Below are positions 1 through 8,297 of a stretch of 64,000 bases of DNA, piece by piece. Positions within the stretch are counted from its first letter, which is position 1. Each line of letters opens with the position of its first letter. The notes below the pieces were generated by a model. That model made no database searches. It saw nothing but the letters and a program-made list of their open reading frames with translations, and was not told the origin of the DNA. This stretch comes from CAZEPJ01 sp964514105 (lineage in GTDB: Bacteria; Desulfobacterota; Desulfocorpusculales; Desulfocorpusculum): positions 7,999-71,998 of the forward strand of contig CAZEPJ010000015.1 of the NCBI GenBank assembly GCA_964514105.1, written 5' to 3'. The position numbers and the translations under genes are program-made.

Positions 1-272
1 ACCAGGCGCTTTTCCTTGAGAAAGAACTGGGCCATCTGCTCCAGCTTCCTGCGCTTGCGGCGATCCACCCGATCCTTGGCCTGCACCCGACTGCGGGGGG
101 ACTCGCTCTTCACCTCCACGAACACCAGAGCCTTGCCGTGCCGGGCCACCAGGTCCAGTTCCCCCAGGGGACACCGGTAGTTCTGCTCGATGATGCGATA
201 GCCGGCCCGCCGCAGCGCCTCCCGGGCGATCTCCTCCCCCTGCCTGCCCAGGGGCTTTCCCTCCCCGTCCAT
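1..272 (-). CDS. yraN: YraN/UPF0102 family endonuclease-like protein (C-terminus cut by window edge)
   Basis: Begins at ATG 272 and runs off the left edge, so only about 90 N-terminal residues are present. The translation has the family signature: an N-terminal GRQGEEIARE helix, then RCPLGELDLVARHG and LVFVEVKSES, matching the E...GELD...FVEVK pattern of the restriction-endonuclease-like fold. The Glu, Asp and Lys of that motif are all present. The family is widespread but its biochemical role is poorly defined; a nuclease-like function is inferred from fold only. It starts 3 bases after the rnhB stop and is the last visible gene of the rpsP-rplS-rnhB operon, the usual place for yraN in related bacteria. 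Confidence 0.88.
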   Translation of the reverse strand, partial: MDGEGKPLGRQGEEIAREALRRAGYRIIEQNYRCPLGELDLVARHGKALVFVEVKSESPRSRVQAKDRVDRRKRRKLEQMAQFFLKEKRL

Positions 273-275
273 GAC

Positions 276-989
276 TCACGGAGGGGATGGGCGCCGCCCG
301 CGCCCCTCGTCCGTCCCGGGTCCGGGGCCCTCCAGGACGCCTCGAAAACTCCTTCGATGCAAGGGGCAGCAGCCGTGACGCCGCAGCGCCTCCAGGTGCT
401 CCGGCGTGCCGTATCCCTTGTGACGGGCAAAGCCGTACTGGGGAAATCGCTCATGAACGTGGGCCATGATCCGGTCCCGGGTCACTTTGGCCACCACCGA
501 GGCCGCCGCGATGGATTGGCTCCGGGCGTCACCCTTGACGATGGGAAACTGGGGCAGGTGGCTGACGATTCCCACCTTGCCGTCGATGAGAAGGGCGTGC
601 GGCCGGGGATCCAGGGCCTCCACGGCCCGCTCCATGGCCCGGCGAGTGGCCTGGAGGATATTGATCCGATCGATCTCCTCGGGCTCGGCTGTGCCCACGC
701 CCAGGGTCAGGGCCACCGCCCGGATGATCTCAAAGAGCCCTTCCCGCTCCCGGGGGGACAGGACCTTGGAGTCGGTGAGCCCCCGGATCTCCGCCTGGGG
801 AGACAGGACCACCGCGGCCGCCACCACAGGGCCAGCCAGAGGCCCTCGGCCCGCCTCATCCAGGCCGGCCAGGAGCCCGTACCCCCGCTGTCGAAACGCC
901 CGGTCGAGGCAGATCGGGTCCGGGCGCAGCGCCGGGTCGGGGAAGAGGCCCATCTGGTGGACCGCTCCGCGTGACGAGGTCTCCCGCAT
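276..989 (-). CDS. rnhB: Ribonuclease HII
   Basis: 237 residues. Cleaves the RNA strand of RNA/DNA hybrids and starts removal of misincorporated ribonucleotides in the cytoplasm. The type-2 RNase H signature GLDEAGRGPLAGPVVAA is intact, with the first Asp-Glu metal ligands; further acidic residues follow in LTDSKVLSPRERE and in LIDGK. The C-terminal helix region RHKGYGTPEHLEALRRHG is typical of the family. The start at 989 has a GAGAGGG ribosome-binding sequence just upstream; Met-13 (about 953) is an alternative that would remove a poorly conserved leader. Lies between rplS and yraN, 18 bases after rplS. Confidence 0.95.
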   Translation of the reverse strand: MRETSSRGAVHQMGLFPDPALRPDPICLDRAFRQRGYGLLAGLDEAGRGPLAGPVVAAAVVLSPQAEIRGLTDSKVLSPREREGLFEIIRAVALTLGVGTAEPEEIDRINILQATRRAMERAVEALDPRPHALLIDGKVGIVSHLPQFPIVKGDARSQSIAAASVVAKVTRDRIMAHVHERFPQYGFARHKGYGTPEHLEALRRHGCCPLHRRSFRGVLEGPGPGTDEGRGRRPSPP

Positions 990-1007
990 GGCCCTCTCGC
1001 CGGGGGA

Positions 1008-1358
1008 TCAGGTGGCCCTGCGCTCCTGGATCCGGGCGGCCTTGCCTCGCAGCCCCCGGAGGTAGTACAGGCGGGAGCGCCTGACCTTGCCGCGCTGCAC
1101 CATCTCCACGTACTCCACCATGGGGGAATGCAGGGGGAAGGTCCGCTCCACCCCGACCCCGTAGGAGACCTTCCGCACCGTGAAGCTGGACCGGACGGCG
1201 CCCTGCCGCTTTCGGATGACGACCCCTTCGAACACCTGGACCCGCTCCTTGCCGGCCTCCCGGATCTTCACATGCACGCGCACCGTATCTCCAGGCCTGA
1301 AATCCGGGGCGTCCACGCGCATCTGCTCCTTCTCCAGCCTGTCCATCAATGTATTCAT
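1008..1358 (-). CDS. rplS: 50S ribosomal protein L19
   Basis: 116 residues, the usual length for bL19. The core PGDTVRVHVKIREAGKERVQ and the RSSFTVRKVSYGVGVERTFP and GKVRRSRLYYLRGLRGKAAR segments are characteristic. It sits at the 30S/50S interface of the ribosome. It is 24 bases downstream of the SPOUT methyltransferase gene and 18 bases before rnhB, and is probably cotranscribed with rpsP, rimM and trmD from the promoter near 4.2 kb. Confidence 0.97.
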   Translation of the reverse strand: MNTLMDRLEKEQMRVDAPDFRPGDTVRVHVKIREAGKERVQVFEGVVIRKRQGAVRSSFTVRKVSYGVGVERTFPLHSPMVEYVEMVQRGKVRRSRLYYLRGLRGKAARIQERRAT

Positions 1359-1382
1359 GGTCTCACCTCATGAATCGATATC

Positions 1383-1979
1383 TCATCCCCGATCGCCCAC
1401 GAGCCGGTCCAGCGCGATGGCTGCCGCGGATCGAACCGAGAGATGGTTGTACGACGCCCCCGTCAAGATGGGCCGCAGCACGAAGTCCGCCCCCTGGATG
1501 AGCGCATCGGTCAGACCCCAGCCCGTGCCGAACAGGAGGACGAACGGGCCCGGGTCCCGGCGGATCACCGCCCCCAATTCCCCATAACCCACGGCCCCGG
1601 GCCATGGTCTGGCCGTGGTGGCGATGACCAGAGGCCGAGCCCCGCACCGGGCCTCCACCCAACCCAGGGCCTCCTCCAGCGAACCCGCCGCCCGCACCCT
1701 GCTCAGAGCCTGGCGCCGGTTGGGGTGTGCCTCGGCCCCGTGGCCCCGCTGCCAGTGGTGGAGGATCCGGTCCAGCAGCCACCGTTGCCGCTCCAGCGGC
1801 GTGACGATGAGCAGGCCTTGGGCGCCGTACGAATGGGCCGCCCGGGCGAGATCGTGGATGTCCAGGTTGGTGATGGCAGTGGCCACCACCTCCCGCCTGC
1901 GATTATATACCGGGTGGTGAACCAAGGCCACGAAGAGACGGCCCGTTCCCATCCCGGTGCCCTGCGTCGCGCCCTCCAC
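1383..1979 (-). CDS. SPOUT-superfamily RNA methyltransferase next to trmD
   Basis: 198 residues. Resembles the PF09936-type RNA methyltransferase that often accompanies trmD in deltaproteobacteria and clostridia. Visible landmarks are the N-terminal VALVHHPVYNRRREVVATAI strand-helix, a central segment AARPLVIATT-like, and the C-terminal FVLLFGTGWGLTD and ILTGASYNHLSVRSAAAIAL, which form the trefoil-knot SAM-binding site of SPOUT enzymes. The RNA target is not known to me. The GTG at 1979 is chosen because a GGGGGA sequence lies about 5 bases upstream; ATG at 1952 is an alternative. Lies 18 bases after trmD. Confidence 0.82.
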   Translation of the reverse strand: MEGATQGTGMGTGRLFVALVHHPVYNRRREVVATAITNLDIHDLARAAHSYGAQGLLIVTPLERQRWLLDRILHHWQRGHGAEAHPNRRQALSRVRAAGSLEEALGWVEARCGARPLVIATTARPWPGAVGYGELGAVIRRDPGPFVLLFGTGWGLTDALIQGADFVLRPILTGASYNHLSVRSAAAIALDRLVGDRG

Positions 1980-1997
1980 CGCATCCCCCGACCGTCA

Positions 1998-2762
1998 TCA
2001 CGCGCCATGCTCGGCCTTGCCCGGCGGGAGGCCCCCTTGGCCCCGCAGCGCCTCCAGGACGCTGCGGTCCCGGACGCAAAGGGTGGCGCGCGCCAGAAGA
2101 TCGGGCCGCCTCTCCATCGTCCGCCTCAAGGCCTCCCGCCGCCGCCAGGACGCGATCTCCCCATGGTCGCCCGACAGCAGGACCGCCGGGACCGCCATCC
2201 CCCGGAACACTGGCGGGCGGGTGTACTGGGGATGCTCCAGCACGCCTCCCTCGAAGGAATCGCTGGCGGCCGATCCGTCGTTGCCCAGGACCCCTGGCAC
2301 CAGGCGGGCCACGGCCTCCATCACCACCAGGGCGGCCGTCTCGCCGCCCATGAGAACGTAGTCCCCGATGGAGATCTCCCGATCCGCCAGGCCCTCGCGG
2401 ACCCGTTCGTCCACGCCCTCGTACCGGCCGCAGATCAGGATCATGCCCGACAGGGCCGCCAGTTCCCGGGCCACCCGGTGCGTGAAGACCTCCCCCTGGG
2501 GGGTCATGAGGATGGCGGGCCCCTGGGCCCCGTGGGCGCGCGCGGCCTCCACGGCGGCGAAAAGGGGCTCCGGCCTCATCACCATCCCCCCCCCTCCTCC
2601 GTACGGGTAGTCGTCGGTGGAGCGATGGGGCCCCACGGCGTGGTCCCGCACGTCGTGGACGGCCACCCGCACCAACCCTCGCTCGCCGGCCCGGGCCAGG
2701 AGCCCCCAGCGCAGCGGGCCCTCGAAGATCCCGGGAAAAATGGTCAGGACGTGGAACTCCAT
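1998..2762 (-). CDS. trmD: tRNA (guanine-N1)-methyltransferase TrmD
   Basis: 254 residues. Methylates G37 of tRNAs reading CUN, CCN and CGG codons with S-adenosylmethionine and so prevents +1 frameshifting. The N-terminus FHVLTIFPGIFEGPL, the DDYPYGGGGGMVMRPEP loop, LICGRYEGVDERV and ISIGDYVLMGGETAA (trefoil-knot SAM site) are all canonical, including the catalytic Asp of the C-terminal half. One base separates it from the rimM stop. Part of the rpsP-KH-rimM-trmD-rplS block found in most bacteria. Confidence 0.98.
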   Translation of the reverse strand: MEFHVLTIFPGIFEGPLRWGLLARAGERGLVRVAVHDVRDHAVGPHRSTDDYPYGGGGGMVMRPEPLFAAVEAARAHGAQGPAILMTPQGEVFTHRVARELAALSGMILICGRYEGVDERVREGLADREISIGDYVLMGGETAALVVMEAVARLVPGVLGNDGSAASDSFEGGVLEHPQYTRPPVFRGMAVPAVLLSGDHGEIASWRRREALRRTMERRPDLLARATLCVRDRSVLEALRGQGGLPPGKAEHGA

Positions 2763-2763
2763 C

Positions 2764-3273
2764 TCACAGCAGTCCTTCCATGGGGCGGATGAGGATCCGA
2801 CCCCCCTCGGGGTCCACCTCCAGGATCAGATCCTCCACGAAGGGGATGAGCCGTTCCTTCCCCCCGGCCCGGCACACGAGCAGCTCCTGCCCCGGGGTCT
2901 CCAGAAGCCCCTCCACCACGCCCACGGCGCCCTCGCCCGACACCACCACCTCCAGCCCGATGAGATCCTCCCAGTAGTACTCCTTCTCTTCCAGCGGCGG
3001 AAGGGCCTCCCGGTGGGCCCACAGAAACGACCCCGCGTAGGCCTCGGCCTCCTTTAGGCCCACCCCCTGAAGCTCCATGACGAAAAGCCCCTTGTGGGGC
3101 TGGACGCGGACGATCCGATGCGATCTGAGGTCGTCTGGATGGCGTCCGATCAGGACGTCGTGAAGGGCCAGGATCTGGCGGGGGTCGCCCCCCAGGGGCG
3201 CGACCCGGACCTTGCCGCGAACGCCGTGAGGCCTGCCGATCCGCCCCACGGCCAGGAGCCCGCCGCGCTTCAT
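2764..3273 (-). CDS. rimM: Ribosome maturation factor RimM
   Basis: 169 residues. Assists late 30S assembly through binding to uS19. The N-terminal domain begins LLAVGRIGRPHGVRGKVRV, the conserved GRIxxxHGxxGxV motif, and the C-terminal PRC-barrel contains EYYWEDLIGLEVV and LLVCRAGGKERLIPFVEDLI. Length is normal. Nine bases follow the KH-protein gene and one base precedes trmD, so translation is probably coupled. Confidence 0.97.
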   Translation of the reverse strand: MKRGGLLAVGRIGRPHGVRGKVRVAPLGGDPRQILALHDVLIGRHPDDLRSHRIVRVQPHKGLFVMELQGVGLKEAEAYAGSFLWAHREALPPLEEKEYYWEDLIGLEVVVSGEGAVGVVEGLLETPGQELLVCRAGGKERLIPFVEDLILEVDPEGGRILIRPMEGLL

Positions 3274-3282
3274 CCCATGATG

Positions 3283-3531
3283 TCACTCGATGATCTCAAG
3301 GACCGCCCTCTTCTTGATCTTGGTTGAGGCCGCGCTCAGAATGGTGCGCATGGCTCGCGCCGTCCGCCCCTGTTTGCCGATGACCTTGCCGAGATCCTCC
3401 TTGGCCACCTTGAGCTCGATCACGGAGGTCGTGGTGCCCTCGACCTCCGTGACCTCCACCTCCCCGGGATAATCCACCAGGGCCTGCGCCAGGTGCTTCA
3501 CCAACTCCCTGAGGTTCACGTCCATGGCCAC
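3283..3531 (-). CDS. khpA: KhpA-type KH-domain RNA-binding protein
   Basis: 82 residues, single KH domain. The RNA-contacting loop is visible as EDLGKVIGKQGRTARAMRTI, containing the GKxGR signature. The family (YlqC/KhpA) lies between rpsP and rimM in very many bacteria; in Gram-positives it pairs with KhpB and affects cell-division and RNA metabolism. Role here is inferred from family and position. Confidence 0.92.
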   Translation of the reverse strand: MAMDVNLRELVKHLAQALVDYPGEVEVTEVEGTTTSVIELKVAKEDLGKVIGKQGRTARAMRTILSAASTKIKKRAVLEIIE

Positions 3532-3591
3532 CTCCGCGCCATCACTCTGCTCACAGTGGGACTGCGCCGAGGCCCCCGCTCGGAGCCACGC

Positions 3592-3849
3592 TCACGGAGT
3601 CGCGGTGGAAGATGCCCTCGTCTTACGGATCAGCCTGGCGACGATCTCGGTCGGCTGGGCCCCCCGCCGGAGCCACCGGTCCACCTTCTGGGTGTCCAGT
3701 TGAATCACTGCCGGCTCCTTCTTGGGATCGTAAAAGCCCACTTGTTCGATGAACCGACCGTCCCTGGGCGCATCGGCGTCCGCCACCACCACGCGATAGA
3801 ACGGCTTCTTCTTGGCGCCCATCCTCGTCAATCGAATCCTCACGCTCAT
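3592..3849 (-). CDS. rpsP: 30S ribosomal protein S16
   Basis: 85 residues, standard for bS16. Begins MSVRIRLTRMGAKKKPFYRV and continues with ADADAPRDGRFIEQVGFYDP, both highly conserved. It is needed for early 30S assembly. A 60-base gap separates it from khpA and a 39-base gap from the upstream YdcH-like gene; transcription probably starts at the promoter at 4191-4219. Confidence 0.98.
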   Translation of the reverse strand: MSVRIRLTRMGAKKKPFYRVVVADADAPRDGRFIEQVGFYDPKKEPAVIQLDTQKVDRWLRRGAQPTEIVARLIRKTRASSTATP

Positions 3850-3888
3850 CTTCTCTCCATCACCCCCTGGGATCCGGCACAGCCCCCG

Positions 3889-4143
3889 TCACGCGGTCCG
3901 GCCCATGCCTTGCTGTTTGGTCTTCCTGCGATGCGCGGACAGGATGGCCTCGATCCGATCCTTTCCTGCCAGCTTGACCTTCTGCATCCGCTTGCGTTCC
4001 ATCTCCTCGGCAGGCGTCAGATACCGCTTGGCCGCGTACTTGTCCAACTCCTGCTCGAGGGCCCGATGCTCCATCATGAGCTGTCTGAGCTCCTCGTCCT
4101 GAGGGATCAATTCCTCGATGAGCGCCAAGTCCCTCTCTTCCAT
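3889..4143 (-). CDS. YdcH/DUF465-like small coiled-coil protein
   Basis: 84 residues, rich in Glu, Lys and Arg, almost entirely helical. The pattern ELRQLMMEHRALEQELDKY followed by LTPAEEMERKRMQKVKLAGK matches the DUF465/YdcH family (ExxxLxxxHxxLExxI ... LxxxKLxLKDxI). No enzymatic function is known for the family. It is the first gene after a strong promoter and lies immediately upstream of rpsP, so it should be highly expressed. Confidence 0.8.
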   Translation of the reverse strand: MEERDLALIEELIPQDEELRQLMMEHRALEQELDKYAAKRYLTPAEEMERKRMQKVKLAGKDRIEAILSAHRRKTKQQGMGRTA

Positions 4144-4190
4144 GGGTCCTGCCCCGAGATGATCGATTTGATTCGAAATGATTTCAAAGA

Positions 4191-4219
4191 ACTATAAACA
4201 AACGCCCTCCCGATGTCAA
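4191..4219 (-). promoter_or_regulatory. Sigma-70-type promoter of the YdcH-rpsP-trmD-rplS operon
   Basis: Minus-strand -35 TTGACA (4214-4219) and -10 TATAGT (4191-4196) are separated by exactly 17 bases. This is one of the closest matches to consensus in the window. Predicted transcription start is near 4184, about 40 bases before the YdcH-like gene. Confidence 0.8.
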
Positions 4220-4264
4220 TTGCCGCCCCCCGGGCGGATCGACCGCACCGGGGTCCAATTCCCG

Positions 4265-4969
4265 TCAGGCCCCCGGGGGATCTCCCCGTCCGCACGGCTC
4301 CTCCGCTTCCAACGGCTTGAGGTAGAAGGGCACGAGGGAGTCCAAATCCTCTGCCCGCCCCTCCAGAAGTCCGTCGCGTCCCAGGCGGGCCACCACCGCC
4401 CCGCGGGGGTGCATGAGCTCGGGCGGGGCAAAGCGCGCCTGTCCCCCCAGGACGGCGTCGATGGTCTGCCGGTGGGCCGCTGCGCCGCTTCCCAGGAAGA
4501 GTACGGGGCCCTCCATGGACCCCACCCACGAGGCCACGTGGCGGATGCCGTCTTCCCCGACCCGCCCCAGTCCATGGCCCGGGCCACCTCGAAAGAGCCC
4601 CCCGTACACCCGGCCCCGCCTGGCGTCGACCATGGGGCAGACCACGCCGCTCCAGAACGGCACATTGTGCGCGAGGGCTTCCAGCGTCGGCACGCCCCGC
4701 AGGGGAATCCCCAGGGCCATGGCCAATCCCTTGGCCGTGGAGAGCGCCACGCGAAGCCCGGTGAACGATCCCGGACCGAGCCCCACGGCGATCCCGTCCA
4801 GGTCCTGGAGGCCCAGTCCAGCCCCCCGCAACACGCGGTCCACCCCGGCCAGCAGCTGCTCCGAATGGTCCCGCACCGTACAGAAGGCACACTCCCCCAG
4901 CAGTTCCTCCCCATCCACCACCCCGACGCTCCCGGCGGGCGTGGACGCCTCCATCCCCAGGACCCTCAT
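4265..4969 (-). CDS. tsaB: tRNA threonylcarbamoyladenosine biosynthesis protein TsaB
   Basis: 234 residues. Non-catalytic partner of TsaD in the complex that makes t6A37 on ANN-decoding tRNAs. Begins MRVLGMEASTPAGSVGVVDG, the ASKHA-fold phosphate-1 region; HSEQLLAGVDRVL and DGIAVGLGPGSFTGLRVAL are the diagnostic TsaB motifs. The start ATG overlaps the rseP stop by 4 bases (ATGA), so the two are translationally coupled. Length is typical. Confidence 0.95.
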   Translation of the reverse strand: MRVLGMEASTPAGSVGVVDGEELLGECAFCTVRDHSEQLLAGVDRVLRGAGLGLQDLDGIAVGLGPGSFTGLRVALSTAKGLAMALGIPLRGVPTLEALAHNVPFWSGVVCPMVDARRGRVYGGLFRGGPGHGLGRVGEDGIRHVASWVGSMEGPVLFLGSGAAAHRQTIDAVLGGQARFAPPELMHPRGAVVARLGRDGLLEGRAEDLDSLVPFYLKPLEAEEPCGRGDPPGA

Positions 4970-6138
4970 GGTCGTTCCGGACCTGGCGAAGGCCCCATGG
5001 GCGCCTCGGCGGAGGGGGCCTCCCCCTGCTTCACCTTCCAGTAGTAGAAGCGGTCCAGATCCCGGTAGATGGCCCACACCATGATGCACGCCAGGATGCC
5101 GATCCCCACATACTGGGCCAGGCCGCGCACCCGCCTGTCCACGGGCCTCCTCACCAGGGCCTCCACGGCGAAGAAGAACAGATGCCCCCCGTCCAGAACG
5201 GGAATGGGCAGCAGGTTCATGATGGCCAGGATGACGCTGATGAAGGCGATGAAGCTGAAGTAGCTCGCTGCGCCCTGCTCCGCCTGCTTGCCCGCCTCCA
5301 CGCCGATGAGCAGGGGGCTGCCGATGTTCTTGATGGACTCCTTTCCCTGGATCAGCCGGCCCAGGGTCTTGACCGTGAACACGGATTTCTCCCAGGTCCA
5401 CTGCACGGCCTGGCCCAGCGCCCCCAGGGGTCCGTATCGCTCCACGCCCGTCTCGCCGGAGGAGGTGATTCCGATCTGCCAGAGCCGGATCTCGTCCCCG
5501 TAGCGGCTCGTCACCACCCGCGCCCTGGGCGTCACACGGGCCCGGATCAGCTTGCCTTCCCGCTCCACGGTGACTTCCAGGACCGCCCCGTCGCTGTTCA
5601 TGACCCGGTCCAGCACGTCCTGCCAGCGCTTGACCTCCTGGCCGTCGATGGCGACGATGAGGTCCCCTGTCTGGATCCCCGCCTCGGCCGCGGGATATCC
5701 CTCCAGCACTTTTTCCACGCGGGAGGTCAAGTACGGCACTTCCCCCAGGTAGAAGAACCAGACGATGAACACGGCCAGGATCAGGTTGAAGGCCGGCCCC
5801 GAGAACACGATGAGGAAGCGCCTGCCCACGCCCTGGGCGGAGAAGGAGTGCACCCGTTCCTCCGCGGACACCTCGTCGTCCGGCTCCTCCCCCATCATCT
5901 TCACGTATCCGCCCAGCGGGAACGCACAGACCGCGTACTCGGTGCCGCGCCACCGGAACTTGAGCAGCTTGGTGCCGAACCCCAGGGCAAAGGTCAGGAC
6001 GCGCACCCCCATCAGCTTGGCCATGATGAAATGGCCCAGCTCGTGGAAGAAGATCAGGATGCCGAAGGCCAGCACCGCGTAGATCACCGGCAGCGCCTTG
6101 CTCCACATCTGAGCGGCCAGTTCCAGCAGGGCCGTCAT
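4966..6138 (-). CDS. rseP: Site-2 intramembrane zinc protease RseP
   Basis: 390 residues. The zinc motif FFHELGHFIMAK (His32, Glu33, His36) lies in the first membrane segment and the third metal ligand is in NLLPIPVLDGGH near the C-terminus. A single PDZ domain spans roughly residues 135-215; E. coli RseP has two. In characterised bacteria it cleaves anti-sigma factors and remnant signal peptides within the inner membrane. Overlaps dxr and tsaB by 4 bases each, in the cdsA-dxr-rseP order seen across proteobacteria. Confidence 0.96.
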   Translation of the reverse strand: MTALLELAAQMWSKALPVIYAVLAFGILIFFHELGHFIMAKLMGVRVLTFALGFGTKLLKFRWRGTEYAVCAFPLGGYVKMMGEEPDDEVSAEERVHSFSAQGVGRRFLIVFSGPAFNLILAVFIVWFFYLGEVPYLTSRVEKVLEGYPAAEAGIQTGDLIVAIDGQEVKRWQDVLDRVMNSDGAVLEVTVEREGKLIRARVTPRARVVTSRYGDEIRLWQIGITSSGETGVERYGPLGALGQAVQWTWEKSVFTVKTLGRLIQGKESIKNIGSPLLIGVEAGKQAEQGAASYFSFIAFISVILAIMNLLPIPVLDGGHLFFFAVEALVRRPVDRRVRGLAQYVGIGILACIMVWAIYRDLDRFYYWKVKQGEAPSAEAPMGPSPGPERP

Positions 6139-7319
6139 CGAGCGCTCCCCCCCCGGACGATCTCCCGGGCCGACGACCTTGCCCTCTGATCCGCCTCGAG
6201 AACGGCCTCCATGTCGTCACCGTCCGTCCGCCCGTGTTCCCGCTCCAGCACATCCCGGACCACGTCCACGATGCGGGTGAAGCGCAGCTCGCCCCGCAGA
6301 AACGCCCATACGGCCTCCTCGTTGGCCCCGTTGAGGACGGCCGGCATGCACCCCCCTGCCCTGAGGGCATCATAGGCCAGTCCCAGCGCCGGAAAGCGCT
6401 CCTTCTCCGGCTCCAGGAAGGTGAGGGGACCCGCCTTCAGGAGGTCCAGCGGCGGCAAGCCGGTCCGGATCCGCTCGGGGTACGCCAGCGCGTACGCGAT
6501 GGGCACCTGCATGTCGGGCACGCCCATCTGCGCGATGACCGAACCGTCCACGTACTCCACCATGGAGTGGACGATGCTCTGGGGGTGGATGTGGACGTGG
6601 ATCTTGCCCGGCGGCACGTCAAAGAGCCATCTGGCCTCGATCACCTCCAGCGCCTTGTTCATCAGCGAGGCCGAATCCACCGTCACCTTCTGGCCCATCT
6701 TCCAGTTGGGATGCTCCAGCGCCTGCTGGGGCGTCACCTCCTCCAGCCGCTCCCGCGACAGGCCCAGAAAGGCCCCCCCCGAGGCCGTCAGGATCAGCCG
6801 ACGGACATCCTCCTTGCGGTGGCCCTGCATCGCCTGGAAGACGGCGCTGTGTTCGCTGTCCACGGGGAGGATGCGCACCCCCCGCGCCGCCGCCTCCTCG
6901 GTGACCAGGCGCCCCGCCATGACCAGCGTCTCCTTGTTGGCCAAGGCGATGTCCTTGCCGGCACGGATCGCCGCCAGGGTGGGCAGGAGCCCCACCGCCC
7001 CTACCAGGGCCGACACGACCATGTGCGCTTCGGGATGGGCGGCCACGGCCTCCAACCCCTCGGCCCCGTGGAGGATCTCCACGTGCACCTGACGCCTGAC
7101 CCGCTCCCTCAATTCCAGGGCCTTTTCCTCCCGGGCCATGCTGGCCAGGGTGGGCCGGAACCGCAGGACCTGCTCTGTCATGCGCTCGAGGTTCTCCCCC
7201 CCCGCCAGGGCGACGACCGTGAACCGCTCCGGATACCGCTCCACGATCCGCAGGCTGTTGTGTCCGATGGAGCCCGTGGACCCCAGGATGGCGATGCCTT
7301 TTCTCTGGCGCTGGGCCAT
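6135..7319 (-). CDS. dxr: 1-deoxy-D-xylulose 5-phosphate reductoisomerase
   Basis: 394 residues. Second step of the MEP isoprenoid pathway: DXP to 2-C-methyl-D-erythritol 4-phosphate with NADPH. The Rossmann motif ILGSTGSIGHNSLRIVE is at the N-terminus; ANKETLVMAG and LPVDSEHSAVFQAMQG are the conserved metal/substrate region, and LTASGGAF, DSASLMNKALEVIEA and QSIVHSMVEYVDGS complete the active site. Downstream rseP overlaps by 4 bases; the upstream gap to cdsA is about 150 bases. Confidence 0.97.
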   Translation of the reverse strand: MAQRQRKGIAILGSTGSIGHNSLRIVERYPERFTVVALAGGENLERMTEQVLRFRPTLASMAREEKALELRERVRRQVHVEILHGAEGLEAVAAHPEAHMVVSALVGAVGLLPTLAAIRAGKDIALANKETLVMAGRLVTEEAAARGVRILPVDSEHSAVFQAMQGHRKEDVRRLILTASGGAFLGLSRERLEEVTPQQALEHPNWKMGQKVTVDSASLMNKALEVIEARWLFDVPPGKIHVHIHPQSIVHSMVEYVDGSVIAQMGVPDMQVPIAYALAYPERIRTGLPPLDLLKAGPLTFLEPEKERFPALGLAYDALRAGGCMPAVLNGANEEAVWAFLRGELRFTRIVDVVRDVLEREHGRTDGDDMEAVLEADQRARSSAREIVRGGSAR

Positions 7320-7469
7320 GGATATCCCCTCAGACCGGCCCGACCCGGCCCCGCCGGGCGGCTCCCCTCCCCGTCATGCACCCCGACCCCGTCGGTGGGG
7401 CCGCAGACGGCCATGCCCCGTGCCCGTCCTTCATGCGGAGGCCTCCCACGGCCCGCGGCGCGGGTTGGC

Positions 7470-8294
7470 TCACCCCCATAGTGTAGCCCAATAATAGGTC
7501 ACCGGCACGGCGAACAGCAGGCTGTCCAGTCGATCCAGCACCCCTCCGTGGCCCGGCAGCAGTTCGCCGGAGTCCTTGAGGCCCACCGCCCGTTTGAGCA
7601 TGGATTCGTTCAAATCCCCCAGTTGGCCGGCGATTCCCACCAGGAGGGACAGGAGCAGTCCCGGCAGGAACGCCCCCGGGGGAAAGGCCGCAGCCAAATA
7701 CACCGCCCCCCCCGCGACATTGCCCAGAAGGCCCGCCACGGCCCCCTCCACGGTCTTCTTGGGGCTGATGCGGGGCATCAGTTTGCGCCGCCCCCACAGG
7801 CTGCCCGCATAGTACGCCGCCGTATCCCCCACCGCCGTGACGGCCATGGTGAGGAAGATCCAGTGCAGGCCGTCCTGGCGCCCCCACAGCAGCAGGAAAT
7901 ACGATGGGAGGACGGCCCCGTGGAGATAGCCCAGCATGCGGGCTCCCAGGTCCTCCAGGACCCCCTCCAGGCGGCCCCGGACCGTCATCTCCACCGTCAT
8001 CCACAGGGCCAGGGATCCCACCACGCCCATGAGCAGGCCGCGCTCTCCGGCCGCCAGGGCCCCAGTGGGGATGACCAGGGCCACCGCGGCTCCGGCGGCC
8101 CGCCATGTGGGTGGGGTTGGCACCGAGCGGAGTCCCGAGTACTCCCACTGGCACAGGAACACCACCAGGGCCGTCAAGGCCAACACCATCCACGCGTCCC
8201 CCCAGCCGATGACCGGCACCACCACGCCCAGGAGGATCAGCGCCGTCACCCATCGGCGCGCTTGCACCCGTCGATCCAAAGGGGTCTCCCGCAC
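7470..8294 (-). CDS. cdsA: Phosphatidate cytidylyltransferase
   Basis: 274 residues with about eight hydrophobic segments. Makes CDP-diacylglycerol from phosphatidate and CTP in the inner membrane. The signature near the C-terminus reads SMLKRAVGLKDSGELLPGHG followed by GVLDRLDS, which contains the conserved K-R, K-D, PGHGG and D-R-x-D elements. It starts 3 bases after uppS and is probably cotranscribed with it. Confidence 0.95.
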   Translation of the reverse strand: MRETPLDRRVQARRWVTALILLGVVVPVIGWGDAWMVLALTALVVFLCQWEYSGLRSVPTPPTWRAAGAAVALVIPTGALAAGERGLLMGVVGSLALWMTVEMTVRGRLEGVLEDLGARMLGYLHGAVLPSYFLLLWGRQDGLHWIFLTMAVTAVGDTAAYYAGSLWGRRKLMPRISPKKTVEGAVAGLLGNVAGGAVYLAAAFPPGAFLPGLLLSLLVGIAGQLGDLNESMLKRAVGLKDSGELLPGHGGVLDRLDSLLFAVPVTYYWATLWG

Positions 8295-8297
8295 AGG